From JAHCHG01 sp041745765 (GTDB lineage: Bacteria > Acidobacteriota > Blastocatellia > Pyrinomonadales > Pyrinomonadaceae), in the NCBI GenBank assembly GCA_041745765.1, contig JBGTIH010000180.1, positions 1-64,000 of the forward strand: a DNA stretch of 64,000 nt, read 5' to 3'. The position numbers and the translations under genes were made by a program. Every line of letters starts with the position of its first letter. Position 1 is the first letter of the stretch. Shown here piece after piece: positions 17,759 to 24,985 of this stretch. The notes under the pieces are model-generated. The model was given only the letters and a program-made list of their open reading frames with translations, searched no databases and was not told the DNA's origin.

Positions 17759-19180
17759 TTGCGTGTAGCGGTTCTATCTGCGGAAGCGGTTCCATATTCG
17801 AAAACGGGCGGTTTGGGCGATGTTGCGGGGGCTTTGCCGAAGGCTCTGCGCGCGGTCGGGGTTGATGCTTTGCTGATTACGCCGTGTTACTGGCAGACGA
17901 AAGGCGAGCATTTGTGGCGCGTTGAGCTCGATGATCTGCGGGTTGATTGGCGCGGTCGGCATTTGCGTTTAAAAGTTTTTTATTCGGAAGCAAACGGTTC
18001 GCCGACGTATTTGATCGATGCGCCGGAGTATTTTCACCGCGATTCGATCTACGGTTACGGCGAAGATCACGAGCGTTTCGCTTTTTTTAATCACGCCGCG
18101 CTGATTTTGTTAAAACGCTTGGGGCGTGCGCCGGATATTGTTCATTTAAACGACTGGCACTGCGGTTTTGCGGCGGTCGAGATCGCTCATTTAAGATATT
18201 GGGATTCATTCTGGCGCAATACCCGCACCGTTTTTTCGATTCACAATCTGGCGTATCAAGGCGGTTTTGACGCGGGCGATCTTTGGAAATTCGGTTTTTC
18301 GAGCGAATTCGAGCGAAACTCTTTTATGTTTAACGGTTACGCTTCGGCGATGAAAGCCGGACTTTCGGCAAGCGATATTCTTTCGACCGTTTCGCGCCGG
18401 TATGCTCAGGAAATCCAGATGCCGGAAAACGGTTACGGACTCGATTGGCTGCTTCGTTTGCGGAGCAATCGTCTGATCGGAATTACAAACGGCGTTGATT
18501 ACGACACTTGGAATCCGGAAAACGACGCGGAAATTCCGGCACATTTTAATATGTATAATCTCGTCGGAAAGCGTGAATGCAAACGCGCGCTCCTTCGCCA
18601 ATTTCATCTGCCGGAAAATTCCGAAAGACCTCTGTTTGCAATAGTAACAAGATTAACATCGCAAAAAGGAATCGAACTTATTCAGCAAGTTGCCGCAGAA
18701 TTACTGGCAACCGGCGCATTATTTGTCGCGCTCGGTTCGGGCGATAAAAATTACGAAAATTTTCTGCAAAAACTGCGCGATTACGCTCCGAATCAGGTCG
18801 GAATTTATATCGGCTACAATGAGGCTCTGGCACATAAGATCGAAGCCGGCGCGGATATGTTTCTGATGCCTTCGCGCTTTGAGCCGTGCGGGCTGAATCA
18901 AATGTATTCTTTGCGTTACGGAACTGTTCCGATTGTCCGCGCCGTCGGCGGTCTGGATGATACGGTGCAAAATTATGACCGTGTAAATAATAAAGGAAAC
19001 GGTTTTAAGTTTAAGGCTTTCCGCGCCGATCAATTTCTTGAGAAAATCTACGAAGCACTTTTCGCTTACGCCGAACCCGAAACGTGGCGCAGAATTCAGA
19101 TTAACGGAATGAAAATAGATAATTCGTGGGAAAACGCGGCGCGAAATTATGTGCGGCTTTATCAGAGTGCAAAAAAGTAA
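17759..19180 (+). CDS. glgA: glycogen synthase (ADP-glucose type)
   Basis: A 473-residue GT5 glycosyltransferase that adds glucose from ADP-glucose to a growing alpha-1,4-glucan. The N terminus MRVAVLSAEAVPYSKTGGLGDVAGALP holds the KTGGL nucleotide-binding motif. HLNDWH, ITNGVDYDTWNP and the C-terminal SRFEPCGLNQMYSLRYGT nucleotide-sugar motif are all present. The start is a TTG at 17759, since no in-frame ATG lies nearby and the protein begins exactly where the family does; AGGCAGGAAAC upstream can serve as ribosome site. No other glycogen genes are adjacent. Confidence 0.95.
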   Translation: MRVAVLSAEAVPYSKTGGLGDVAGALPKALRAVGVDALLITPCYWQTKGEHLWRVELDDLRVDWRGRHLRLKVFYSEANGSPTYLIDAPEYFHRDSIYGYGEDHERFAFFNHAALILLKRLGRAPDIVHLNDWHCGFAAVEIAHLRYWDSFWRNTRTVFSIHNLAYQGGFDAGDLWKFGFSSEFERNSFMFNGYASAMKAGLSASDILSTVSRRYAQEIQMPENGYGLDWLLRLRSNRLIGITNGVDYDTWNPENDAEIPAHFNMYNLVGKRECKRALLRQFHLPENSERPLFAIVTRLTSQKGIELIQQVAAELLATGALFVALGSGDKNYENFLQKLRDYAPNQVGIYIGYNEALAHKIEAGADMFLMPSRFEPCGLNQMYSLRYGTVPIVRAVGGLDDTVQNYDRVNNKGNGFKFKAFRADQFLEKIYEALFAYAEPETWRRIQINGMKIDNSWENAARNYVRLYQSAKK

Positions 19181-19229
19181 GCTAATAATGAATAATGGGA
19201 GTTAGGTCGCTTCTTGTTCGCCACGTTTT

Positions 19230-19727
19230 ATGCCAATTTCACAGAAAGCACTTGAATTTGAAAACCGCAGCATCGGCATTAACGGCGAGCCGACGCTGGC
19301 GTTGGCTTACGAAATTCTGAAAGAACAATGGAACAGCGGCGACCGGGACCGCGAGCTAGGACTTCATTTGATGTTTTTGGCTTGGTATGGAACTTCTGAA
19401 CCCGAATACATAACGGGCTTTTCCAACTCTTGGGAAGAAAGAAGGCGAGAAATGTTACCATTGTTTGCTGAAGTTCACGCATATTATGAGCCTGAAATTT
19501 ATAAGGATGTAGAAATGCTTTACGTCGTCGGACTAATCGCTCATATGGATTGGTTTATGCTTGACGATGATGTTGAGATTTCAAAAATGTGGGAAGAACG
19601 CAGTAAAATATACCATAAACAATACCGCGCACTTGCGCCAAACGGAATTGATTCTTTAATTTTTCTAAATCGTGGAGCTTATGGCGATTATTTTGCAGGA
19701 CAGGCAAAAGTTGAAGGTGGATACTAA
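19230..19727 (+). CDS. cassette-encoded hypothetical protein
   Basis: A 165-residue soluble, acidic protein that I do not recognise. It is rich in aromatic residues (many Trp and Tyr; AWYGTSEPEY, HMDWFMLDDD) and predicted largely helical, with no signal peptide or membrane segment. It fills almost all the space between the GTTAGGT junction and the attC site and points toward attC, as cassette genes do. There is no clear ribosome site, also common in cassettes. Cassette proteins are often toxins, antitoxins, immunity or adaptive proteins, but nothing visible here supports a specific role. Confidence 0.75.
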   Translation: MPISQKALEFENRSIGINGEPTLALAYEILKEQWNSGDRDRELGLHLMFLAWYGTSEPEYITGFSNSWEERRREMLPLFAEVHAYYEPEIYKDVEMLYVVGLIAHMDWFMLDDDVEISKMWEERSKIYHKQYRALAPNGIDSLIFLNRGAYGDYFAGQAKVEGGY

Positions 19728-19756
19728 CTGTAAGATTCGTTGTAAAATAACGGGCG

Positions 19757-19870
19757 ACATAACAAATCAATGGACGTGAGGGCGAAACAGCGACTTTCTT
19801 ATCAACGTCGTCCGTAAAATTTCGGCGGGCTTGGCGGCGGTTTCGCCCCACGTCATCTCAGCCGTTATAT
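19757..19870 (+). other. attC recombination site (59-base-element type)
   Basis: R'' ACATAAC (19757-19763) pairs with R' GTTATAT (19864-19870). The L'' arm GACGTGAGGGCGAAAC (19773-19788) pairs with L' GTTTCGCCCCACGTC (19840-19854) perfectly except for one extra A at 19779, at the same place as the extrahelical base of classical attC sites. Unpaired spacers of nine bases separate R from L on both sides (AAATCAATG and ATCTCAGCC), as in well-known cassettes. The 114-bp length is within the usual attC range. Confidence 0.8.
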
Positions 19871-20109
19871 GCCGTTCCTACGGAACTCGATTCGTGACAT
19901 TTGACGCATTTTCTATAAATATCACGCTCCTACGGAGCTGATTGATGAGTTTGAAGACAGCTTCTCAATATCGTAAAACTTTTGATTACTTGCTTACTTG
20001 AAACAGTTAATCAAAATCCTTACAATTATTTTTTTAGTTTAATGAAAAAAATAGAAATCGTTATTATCAAACTGAGCGGTCTTTGACCGCGATTTTGTTT
20101 TTATATTAT
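19871..20109. repeat. spacer with two CTACGGA palindromes and a small terminator-like hairpin
   Basis: After attC come two short palindromes of one type, GTTCCTACGGAAC (about 19873-19885) and GCTCCTACGGAGC (about 19928-19940), about 55 bp apart. Just before gmd a GCGGTC-TTT-GACCGC hairpin (about 20076-20090) is followed by a T-rich run and may stop upstream transcripts. No coding frame is supported. Confidence 0.45.
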
Positions 20110-21096
20110 ATGTCAAAAAAAAAAGCCTTAATTACCGGAATTACGGGACAAGACGGGAGTTATTTAGCAGAATATCTGCTTTCTTTGGATTATGAAGTTC
20201 ACGGACTCGTGCGCCGCGTGGCGTTAGAAGATCCGAGCCGGCGATTTACCAGAATCGCGCATATCCTCGACGATCTTGTTCTTCATCCGGCAAGTTTAGA
20301 AAATTATCCGAGTGTTTTTCACGTTGTCAGTCAAAACGATTTTGACGAGTGTTATCATCTTGCCGCTCAGAGTTTTGTTGCCGAAAGTTTTGCCGACGGC
20401 TTTTCGACAATGAATACGAACATTAACGGAACGCATTATATGCTTGCCGCGTTGCGCGAATTGCGCCCCGATTGCCGCTTTTATTTTGCCGGTTCGAGCG
20501 AGATGTTCGGCAAAGTTCACGAAAGCCCGCAGACAGAAACAACAAGATTTCATCCACGAAGTCCATACGGAATCAGCAAAGTTGCGGGTTTTGATTTAAC
20601 GCGCAATTATCGGGAAGCCTACGGAATGTATTGCTGTAGCGGCATTTTATTTAATCACGAAGGTCCGCGGCGCGGTTTTGAATTTGTAACGAGAAAAATC
20701 ACCAGCGGAATTGCGGCAATCAAACTCGGTCTGGCAAATGAGTTAAGACTCGGAAATCTCGAAGCCAAACGCGATTGGGGACACGCCGCCGATTATGTCC
20801 GGGCGATTTATCTAATGCTTCAACAACCCGAACCGGAAGATTTTGTAATTGCTATGGGCGAAACTCATTCCGTCAGAGACTTTTGCGAAATTGCTTTTTC
20901 CTTCGTTGATTTGGATTATCGCGATTATGTGGTTGAGGATGAAAAATTTCATCGTCCGGCGGAAGTTGAATTATTGATCGGCGATGCGACAAAAGCACAA
21001 GAGGAATTAGGCTGGAAACCGACCTATACCTTTCGTGAAATGATTAAAGAAATGGTTGAAACCGATCTTGAATTGTTAGGAAAAAATAATTTGTAG
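20110..21096 (+). CDS. gmd: GDP-mannose 4,6-dehydratase
   Basis: An extended short-chain dehydrogenase that converts GDP-mannose to GDP-4-keto-6-deoxymannose, the precursor of GDP-fucose, rhamnose or perosamine for surface glycans. Motifs are the Rossmann GITGQDGSYLAEYLL, the catalytic SSEMFG, the YGISK pair, and FNHEGPRRGFEFVTRKI with the NADP and GDP contacts (RDWGHAADYV). The ATG at 20110 gives the standard MSKKKALITG start; the frame is open slightly further upstream. A glycosyltransferase follows 145 bp downstream, which supports a role in glycan synthesis. Confidence 0.93.
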   Translation: MSKKKALITGITGQDGSYLAEYLLSLDYEVHGLVRRVALEDPSRRFTRIAHILDDLVLHPASLENYPSVFHVVSQNDFDECYHLAAQSFVAESFADGFSTMNTNINGTHYMLAALRELRPDCRFYFAGSSEMFGKVHESPQTETTRFHPRSPYGISKVAGFDLTRNYREAYGMYCCSGILFNHEGPRRGFEFVTRKITSGIAAIKLGLANELRLGNLEAKRDWGHAADYVRAIYLMLQQPEPEDFVIAMGETHSVRDFCEIAFSFVDLDYRDYVVEDEKFHRPAEVELLIGDATKAQEELGWKPTYTFREMIKEMVETDLELLGKNNL

Positions 21097-21240
21097 TCGT
21101 TACTTTGAAGTTTTTAATTTGAAATTCATCAGAAAATTTAACAAATAATCTACTAATTAGTCCGATTTTTATATTTGGAATGTGGAATCTGTAATTTGAA
21201 ATGGTCTGATAACCTGATCAAATACGATGTTTGAGGTTTA

Positions 21241-22245
21241 ATGAAGATAAAGGTTCTTTATATCGAGAGAAAATTCAACGAATTTTTCAGTCTTGAAAAA
21301 GTTTTTCGGCAAATTGCTAAAAGTCTTTCACAAAAGATTTTTGAAATTTCGTTTCAGCAAGTAAAATATATAAGTAATTCGGTCGGCATCTTAAAAAATC
21401 TGGTGTCTTTTAAACCTTTGAAAGCCGACATTTATCATATTACCGGACATATAACCTTTATTTCTCTAATTCTTCCGTCAAAAAATACGGTTTTGACCAT
21501 TCCTGATTTAGGAATTTTACAATTTAGAAAAGGTTTAAGACGCTTAATTCTAAAAAAACTTTTATTTGATCTGCCGATTCGAAAATCAAAATACATTACG
21601 GCTATTTCGCAGACGACAAAAGATGATATTGTGCAAAATATCGCTTGTGATGCAAACAAGATCAGAGTTATCGAAATCCCTTTGGATGAAAATTTCACGA
21701 CTGAAGAAAAAGCCGAATTTAATGCTGAATGTCCGAGAATTTTGCAGATCGGAACTGCGCCGCACAAAAACCTTCCGAATGTTATCAAAGCAATCGAGGG
21801 TTTGAAATGCCAGCTTATAATTATCGGACGATTAGATGAAAACACAATTTCTTTGTTAAAGAAAAAAAATATACAATATCAAAATGAGTTTGAGATTGAT
21901 GAAGATCAAATAAAGCAGCATTATCAATTGGCTGATTTAGTAGTGTTTTGCTCGCTTTTTGAAGGTTTCGGGCTGCCGATAATCGAAGCTCAGGCAATGA
22001 AAACACCGGTTATTACAAGTAATATAAACCCGATGGAGGAAGTCGCCGGAAACGGTGCATTGCTTGTAAATCCGCATAATTATCAGGAAATCAGGCAGGC
22101 GATTGAAAAACTAACTAACGATAAAGTCTTACGTGAAAATTTAGTCAGCAACGGAATTGAAAACACAAAACGCTTTCACCATCAGTTTATTGCAGATAAA
22201 TACGCAGAACTTTATTTGGAAATATTCGAGAAAAATCAAATATGA
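21241..22245 (+). CDS. family 4 glycosyltransferase
   Basis: A 334-residue GT-B enzyme. The C-terminal half shows GTAPHKNLPNVIKAIEGL and the donor-binding segment LFEGFGLPIIEAQAMKTPVITSN with the EX7E-type acidic pair, as in GT4 retaining transferases using nucleotide sugars. The N-terminal acceptor domain is diverged, so the substrate cannot be read. No membrane segment is evident. The stop overlaps the purA start by 4 bp (ATGA), so the pair is co-transcribed and translationally coupled, an unusual partner for purA. Codon use is AT-richer than in purA. Confidence 0.88.
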   Translation: MKIKVLYIERKFNEFFSLEKVFRQIAKSLSQKIFEISFQQVKYISNSVGILKNLVSFKPLKADIYHITGHITFISLILPSKNTVLTIPDLGILQFRKGLRRLILKKLLFDLPIRKSKYITAISQTTKDDIVQNIACDANKIRVIEIPLDENFTTEEKAEFNAECPRILQIGTAPHKNLPNVIKAIEGLKCQLIIIGRLDENTISLLKKKNIQYQNEFEIDEDQIKQHYQLADLVVFCSLFEGFGLPIIEAQAMKTPVITSNINPMEEVAGNGALLVNPHNYQEIRQAIEKLTNDKVLRENLVSNGIENTKRFHHQFIADKYAELYLEIFEKNQI

Positions 22246-23552
22246 TTATTGTAATTATCGGCGCACAATGGGGCGACGAAGGAAAAGGAAAAATTGTTGA
22301 CTTGCTCGCCGACCGGTTCGACATCGTGGCGCGTTATCAGGGCGGACACAATGCCGGACACAGCGTTTATGTCGGCGATAAAGCATTTGTTTTACGCCTT
22401 TTGCCGTCGGGCATCATCCACGAAGGCAAAACCTGCGTTCTCGGCAACGGAATGGTCATTGATCCGAAAGCGTTTTTTGAAGAAGTTGATCAATTGATTG
22501 AGAAAGACATCGAAATCACGCCCGAAAGATTAAAAGTTTCGAGCCGCGCACATCTTATAATGCCGTATCACCGCGCGCTTGATCACACTTCGGAAGAACG
22601 ATTAGGCAACGAAAAAATCGGCACGACTCTGCGCGGAATAGGTCCCGCGTATGAAGATAAAGCCGGACGGCGCGGAATCAGGGTTTCCGATGCGCTCGTG
22701 CCTGAACTTCTCAAATCGAGAATCGAAAGAAACTTAGCGGAAGCAAATCGCCTGATCGTGCTTTACGGACGCGAACCGCTTCGCTCAGATGAAATTTATG
22801 AAGAGATTTCCGCGCTTGCCGAGCGTTTAAGACCTTTTGTTACAGAAACTTCGCATTTTCTTTCGGAAGCAAAAAAAGAGAATAAAAAAATCCTGCTCGA
22901 AGGCGCACAGGCGACGCTTTTAGACGTAGATCACGGAACTTATCCGTACGTAACTTCGTCAAATCCGACTGCCGGCGGTGCCGCTGTCGGCGCGGGAATT
23001 CCGCCGCATCACATTTCCGGAGTTTTAGGAATAGTGAGAACTTACGCGACACGCGTCGGTGAAGGACCTTTCCCGACCGAAATGCTTGCCGATGAAGAAG
23101 AAATGGCAAATCTGATCAGAACACGCGGCAACGAATTCGGTTCGGTTACGAAACGCCCGCGCCGCTGCGGTTGGTTCGACGCACTGGCGACGCGCTATGC
23201 CGCCGAATTAAACGGTTTTAATTCGATGGCTTTGACGAAAATTGACGTTCTCGACGCGCTTGATGAAATAAAGGTTTGCGTCGGCTACGAAATTGACGGC
23301 GAAAAAATTGATACTTTTCCGGCAGTTTCGCTCGACCTGCAAAAAATCAAACCCGTATATAAAACCCTCAAAGGCTGGAAATCTGAAACTCTAGGAATTA
23401 CAAAACTCGAAGATTTGCCTGTAAATGCTCGTAAATACGTAGATTTCTTATCAGAATCGGTCGAAGTGGAAATCGGTTTAATTTCAACCGGACCGGAACG
23501 CGATCAAACGATTATTTTGCAAGATTCAGTGATGGAAAGCTGGTTCAAGTAA
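22242..23552 (+). CDS. purA: adenylosuccinate synthetase
   Basis: A 436-residue PurA that joins IMP and aspartate with GTP to form adenylosuccinate, the first step from IMP to AMP. The N-terminal P-loop GAQWGDEGKGKIVDLLADR, the catalytic GGHNAGHSV, the KIGTTLRGIGPAYEDK segment, EGAQATLLDVDHGTYPYVTSSN and the TKRPRRCGWFD base-binding region are complete. Translation starts at the ATGA overlap with the preceding glycosyltransferase gene. It is the last gene before tRNA-Lys. Confidence 0.97.
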   Translation: MIIVIIGAQWGDEGKGKIVDLLADRFDIVARYQGGHNAGHSVYVGDKAFVLRLLPSGIIHEGKTCVLGNGMVIDPKAFFEEVDQLIEKDIEITPERLKVSSRAHLIMPYHRALDHTSEERLGNEKIGTTLRGIGPAYEDKAGRRGIRVSDALVPELLKSRIERNLAEANRLIVLYGREPLRSDEIYEEISALAERLRPFVTETSHFLSEAKKENKKILLEGAQATLLDVDHGTYPYVTSSNPTAGGAAVGAGIPPHHISGVLGIVRTYATRVGEGPFPTEMLADEEEMANLIRTRGNEFGSVTKRPRRCGWFDALATRYAAELNGFNSMALTKIDVLDALDEIKVCVGYEIDGEKIDTFPAVSLDLQKIKPVYKTLKGWKSETLGITKLEDLPVNARKYVDFLSESVEVEIGLISTGPERDQTIILQDSVMESWFK

Positions 23553-23645
23553 AAAAAGTTAAAACTGAACTTGATTTTCTTCGATAAGATTATTAAAATC
23601 TAAAATTTCGCTGATAAAGATTGGTGAAAAGATTTCTCAAGATGT

Positions 23646-23721
23646 GGTCCGATAGCTCAGTCGGTAGAGCAAATGGCTTTTAACCATTGGGTCGGAGGTT
23701 CGAGTCCTCCTCGGATCACCA
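23646..23721 (+). tRNA. tRNA-Lys (anticodon TTT)
   Basis: 76 nt including an encoded CCA. Acceptor stem GGTCCGA/TCGGATC (one G-T pair), D arm GCTC...GAGC, anticodon stem AATGG/CCATT with loop CTTTTAA (anticodon TTT at 23679-23681), T arm GGAGG-TTCGAGT-CCTCC, discriminator A. The gene is complete although its 3' part is the left attachment site of the mobile element downstream. Confidence 0.97.
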
Positions 23722-23724
23722 TTA
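23674..23724. repeat. attL of the tRNA-Lys element
   Basis: A 51-bp stretch running from the anticodon stem through the CCA and three bases beyond. It is repeated at 36279-36329 with two mismatches, both in the T arm. Such tRNA 3'-end duplications are made by tyrosine integrases, and an integrase gene lies just inside the other copy. Confidence 0.9.
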
Positions 23725-23737
23725 ATTTCAATAAGAT

Positions 23738-23765
23738 AGAGGCGAGTTAAATTCGCCTCTTTTTG
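23738..23765 (+). terminator. terminator after tRNA-Lys
   Basis: AGAGGCGA (23738-23745) and TCGCCTCT (23753-23760) form an 8-bp stem with a 7-nt loop, followed by T5. It lies just inside the element, so it came with the element or replaced the native terminator now at 36342-36368. Confidence 0.8.
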
Positions 23766-23816
23766 TTTATTCACCCTTTTACTCACCTTTTCACTTCCGA
23801 TTTCAAAAATTCACCC

Positions 23817-24023
23817 TTAATCAATCTTTTCGAGTTCAATTAGGAAATTCACCCAAAAGGATTTATTTGCTTTTGGAATGACTTCAAGAAATGAATTTAT
23901 GTGTCGAATAATCGCCTTTCGCTCGATTGGTTCGGATTGTCGGTAACAGGCAAGCATAGATTCTTGCTGTCGGTTTAAATACTCTTGTTTCGCGTCTGTT
24001 TGTGTTTGTGTTAAATTATTCAT
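23817..24023 (-). CDS. small hypothetical protein of the element
   Basis: 68 residues, polar and probably helical, with many Gln and Glu in the first third. I do not recognise it. It is the last gene of a leftward pair with the SWIM-type protein. The ATG is preceded by AAAAGGA, a plausible ribosome site, which favours a real gene. Small accessory proteins of this type are common beside integrase elements. Confidence 0.55.
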   Translation of the reverse strand: MNNLTQTQTDAKQEYLNRQQESMLACYRQSEPIERKAIIRHINSFLEVIPKANKSFWVNFLIELEKID

Positions 24024-24097
24024 TGTGTTTAGTTCCTTTTATTAGGGATTAAGAGAAGGGCTTTTCTAGCTTTGCGGTTTAGAAAAGCCTTTCGAGT

Positions 24098-24367
24098 TTA
24101 TGCTGTCTGACGTTTCAAACTTTGCCGATAAATGTTTGCCGTTGCTCCGGCAACTAAGTGATAACAAATCAAACCTTTTTCCGAAGCCTTGCATTCGCAT
24201 TGTCCTAGCTTTTCGCCGTTTCTGACTTCAAAGCTAACGTGATAAACATTCGAGTTGTTTGCTGATTGAACGGCAAAGAATCTGTCTTTGATAAAGCGAA
24301 CTTTCGGTTTTAATTGTTTGCATCTTTCGACTGCTTTTTGCGTGTTTTCTGCGGTTAATTTAATCAT
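24098..24367 (-). CDS. small SWIM-type zinc-finger protein
   Basis: 89 residues with one CxC-x8-CxH pattern (CECKASEKGLICYH near residues 64-77), the signature of the SWIM zinc finger, on a beta-rich core. SWIM fingers bind DNA or mediate protein contacts; stand-alone versions this small occur on plasmids and phages. The ribosome site GAGAGGAAA precedes the ATG. It is divergent from the HTH gene at 24496, with a repeated candidate operator between them. Confidence 0.65.
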   Translation of the reverse strand: MIKLTAENTQKAVERCKQLKPKVRFIKDRFFAVQSANNSNVYHVSFEVRNGEKLGQCECKASEKGLICYHLVAGATANIYRQSLKRQTA

Positions 24368-24421
24368 TATTTTCCTCTCAAAATTTAAGAATTAAGTTGT
24401 TTCCAACTATCTTCAATTATA

Positions 24422-24474
24422 CATATAGACGTATAGTTTATCAAGTTAAAATAATCATATTGACGAATAGTTTT
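24422..24474. promoter_or_regulatory. two direct repeats, candidate operators of the divergent promoter
   Basis: CATATAGACGTATAGTTTA (24422-24440) and CATATTGACGAATAGTTTT (24456-24474) match at 16 of 19 positions and start 34 bp apart, about three helix turns. They sit between the SWIM gene and the HTH gene, overlapping where both promoters must lie, so the HTH protein is the natural candidate to bind them. Confidence 0.5.
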
Positions 24475-24495
24475 TAATACTTTATTATTATTTTA

Positions 24496-24693
24496 ATGAG
24501 TAACTTAATCAGCACAAAAGAAGCGGCGGAAAAATTAGGAATTAGTATGCGCCGTGTGCAAGCCTTAATTACAGATGGCAGACTTCCGGCGCAAAAGATC
24601 GGCAATAGTTATATTGTTAAAGAAAGCGATTTAAAAATTGTTAAAGAGAGATCACCGGGAAGACCTAAAAAGAAAGTTTCTAAGAAAAAATAA
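24496..24693 (+). CDS. excisionase/MerR-like helix-turn-helix protein
   Basis: 65 residues of the HTH_17 type: the ISTKEAAEKLGISMRRVQALI helix-turn-helix, the GRLPAQKIGNSYIVKESDL wing, then a basic tail (PGRPKKKVSKKK) resembling an AT-hook that may add minor-groove binding. It probably regulates its own divergent promoter or helps excision. It is transcribed toward the restriction-modification gene 290 bp downstream. Confidence 0.8.
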   Translation: MSNLISTKEAAEKLGISMRRVQALITDGRLPAQKIGNSYIVKESDLKIVKERSPGRPKKKVSKKK

Positions 24694-24985
24694 AGTGAAA
24701 ATCACACTAACTTATGTTGGATGTATCTGACATACAAATACAATTTTACAAACACCCTTATTATTTGAAGTAATCTTTAATTTTCTCTTTATTAAAATAA
24801 GTGCATACGAAAGAACTTTTCAGGCTAACTTTACAGAATAATAAACTGTATTTTTTTATAAATGAAAAGATCAAGTTTACTAAAATTACCTAAGAAGAAT
24901 ACATACATTCAATGTATTCTCGAAAATAACCATTTACTGTTCAAATACCTTTGAAATACTACTTTAACGTGATTTTAATTTAATT
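24694..24985. promoter_or_regulatory. leader of the restriction-modification gene
   Basis: No gene. It holds one copy of the 13-bp word GATGTATCTGACA (24720-24732) shared with two other sites in the element, and an inverted repeat GAATACAT-N7-ATGTATTC (24897-24919), 65 bp before the start codon, which could be an operator. Confidence 0.4.

Larger units (their letters stand above)
19201..19870 (+). mobile_element. solitary integron gene cassette (ORF plus attC)
   Basis: The stretch begins with GTTAGGT (19201-19207), which fits the cassette junction consensus GTTRRRY, contains one + strand ORF (19230-19727) and ends with an attC site whose R' box is GTTATAT (19864-19870). Cleavage after each G would define a cassette of about 663 bp. 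No integron integrase and no second attC are in the window, so this resembles a single cassette inserted at a secondary site. The attC structure is read directly from the sequence; the cassette interpretation is inferred from it. Confidence 0.7.

Noticed and set aside
19757..19870. Rho-independent terminator or structured RNA
   Set aside because: The bulged A, paired R boxes and nine-base spacers match attC, and no T run follows.
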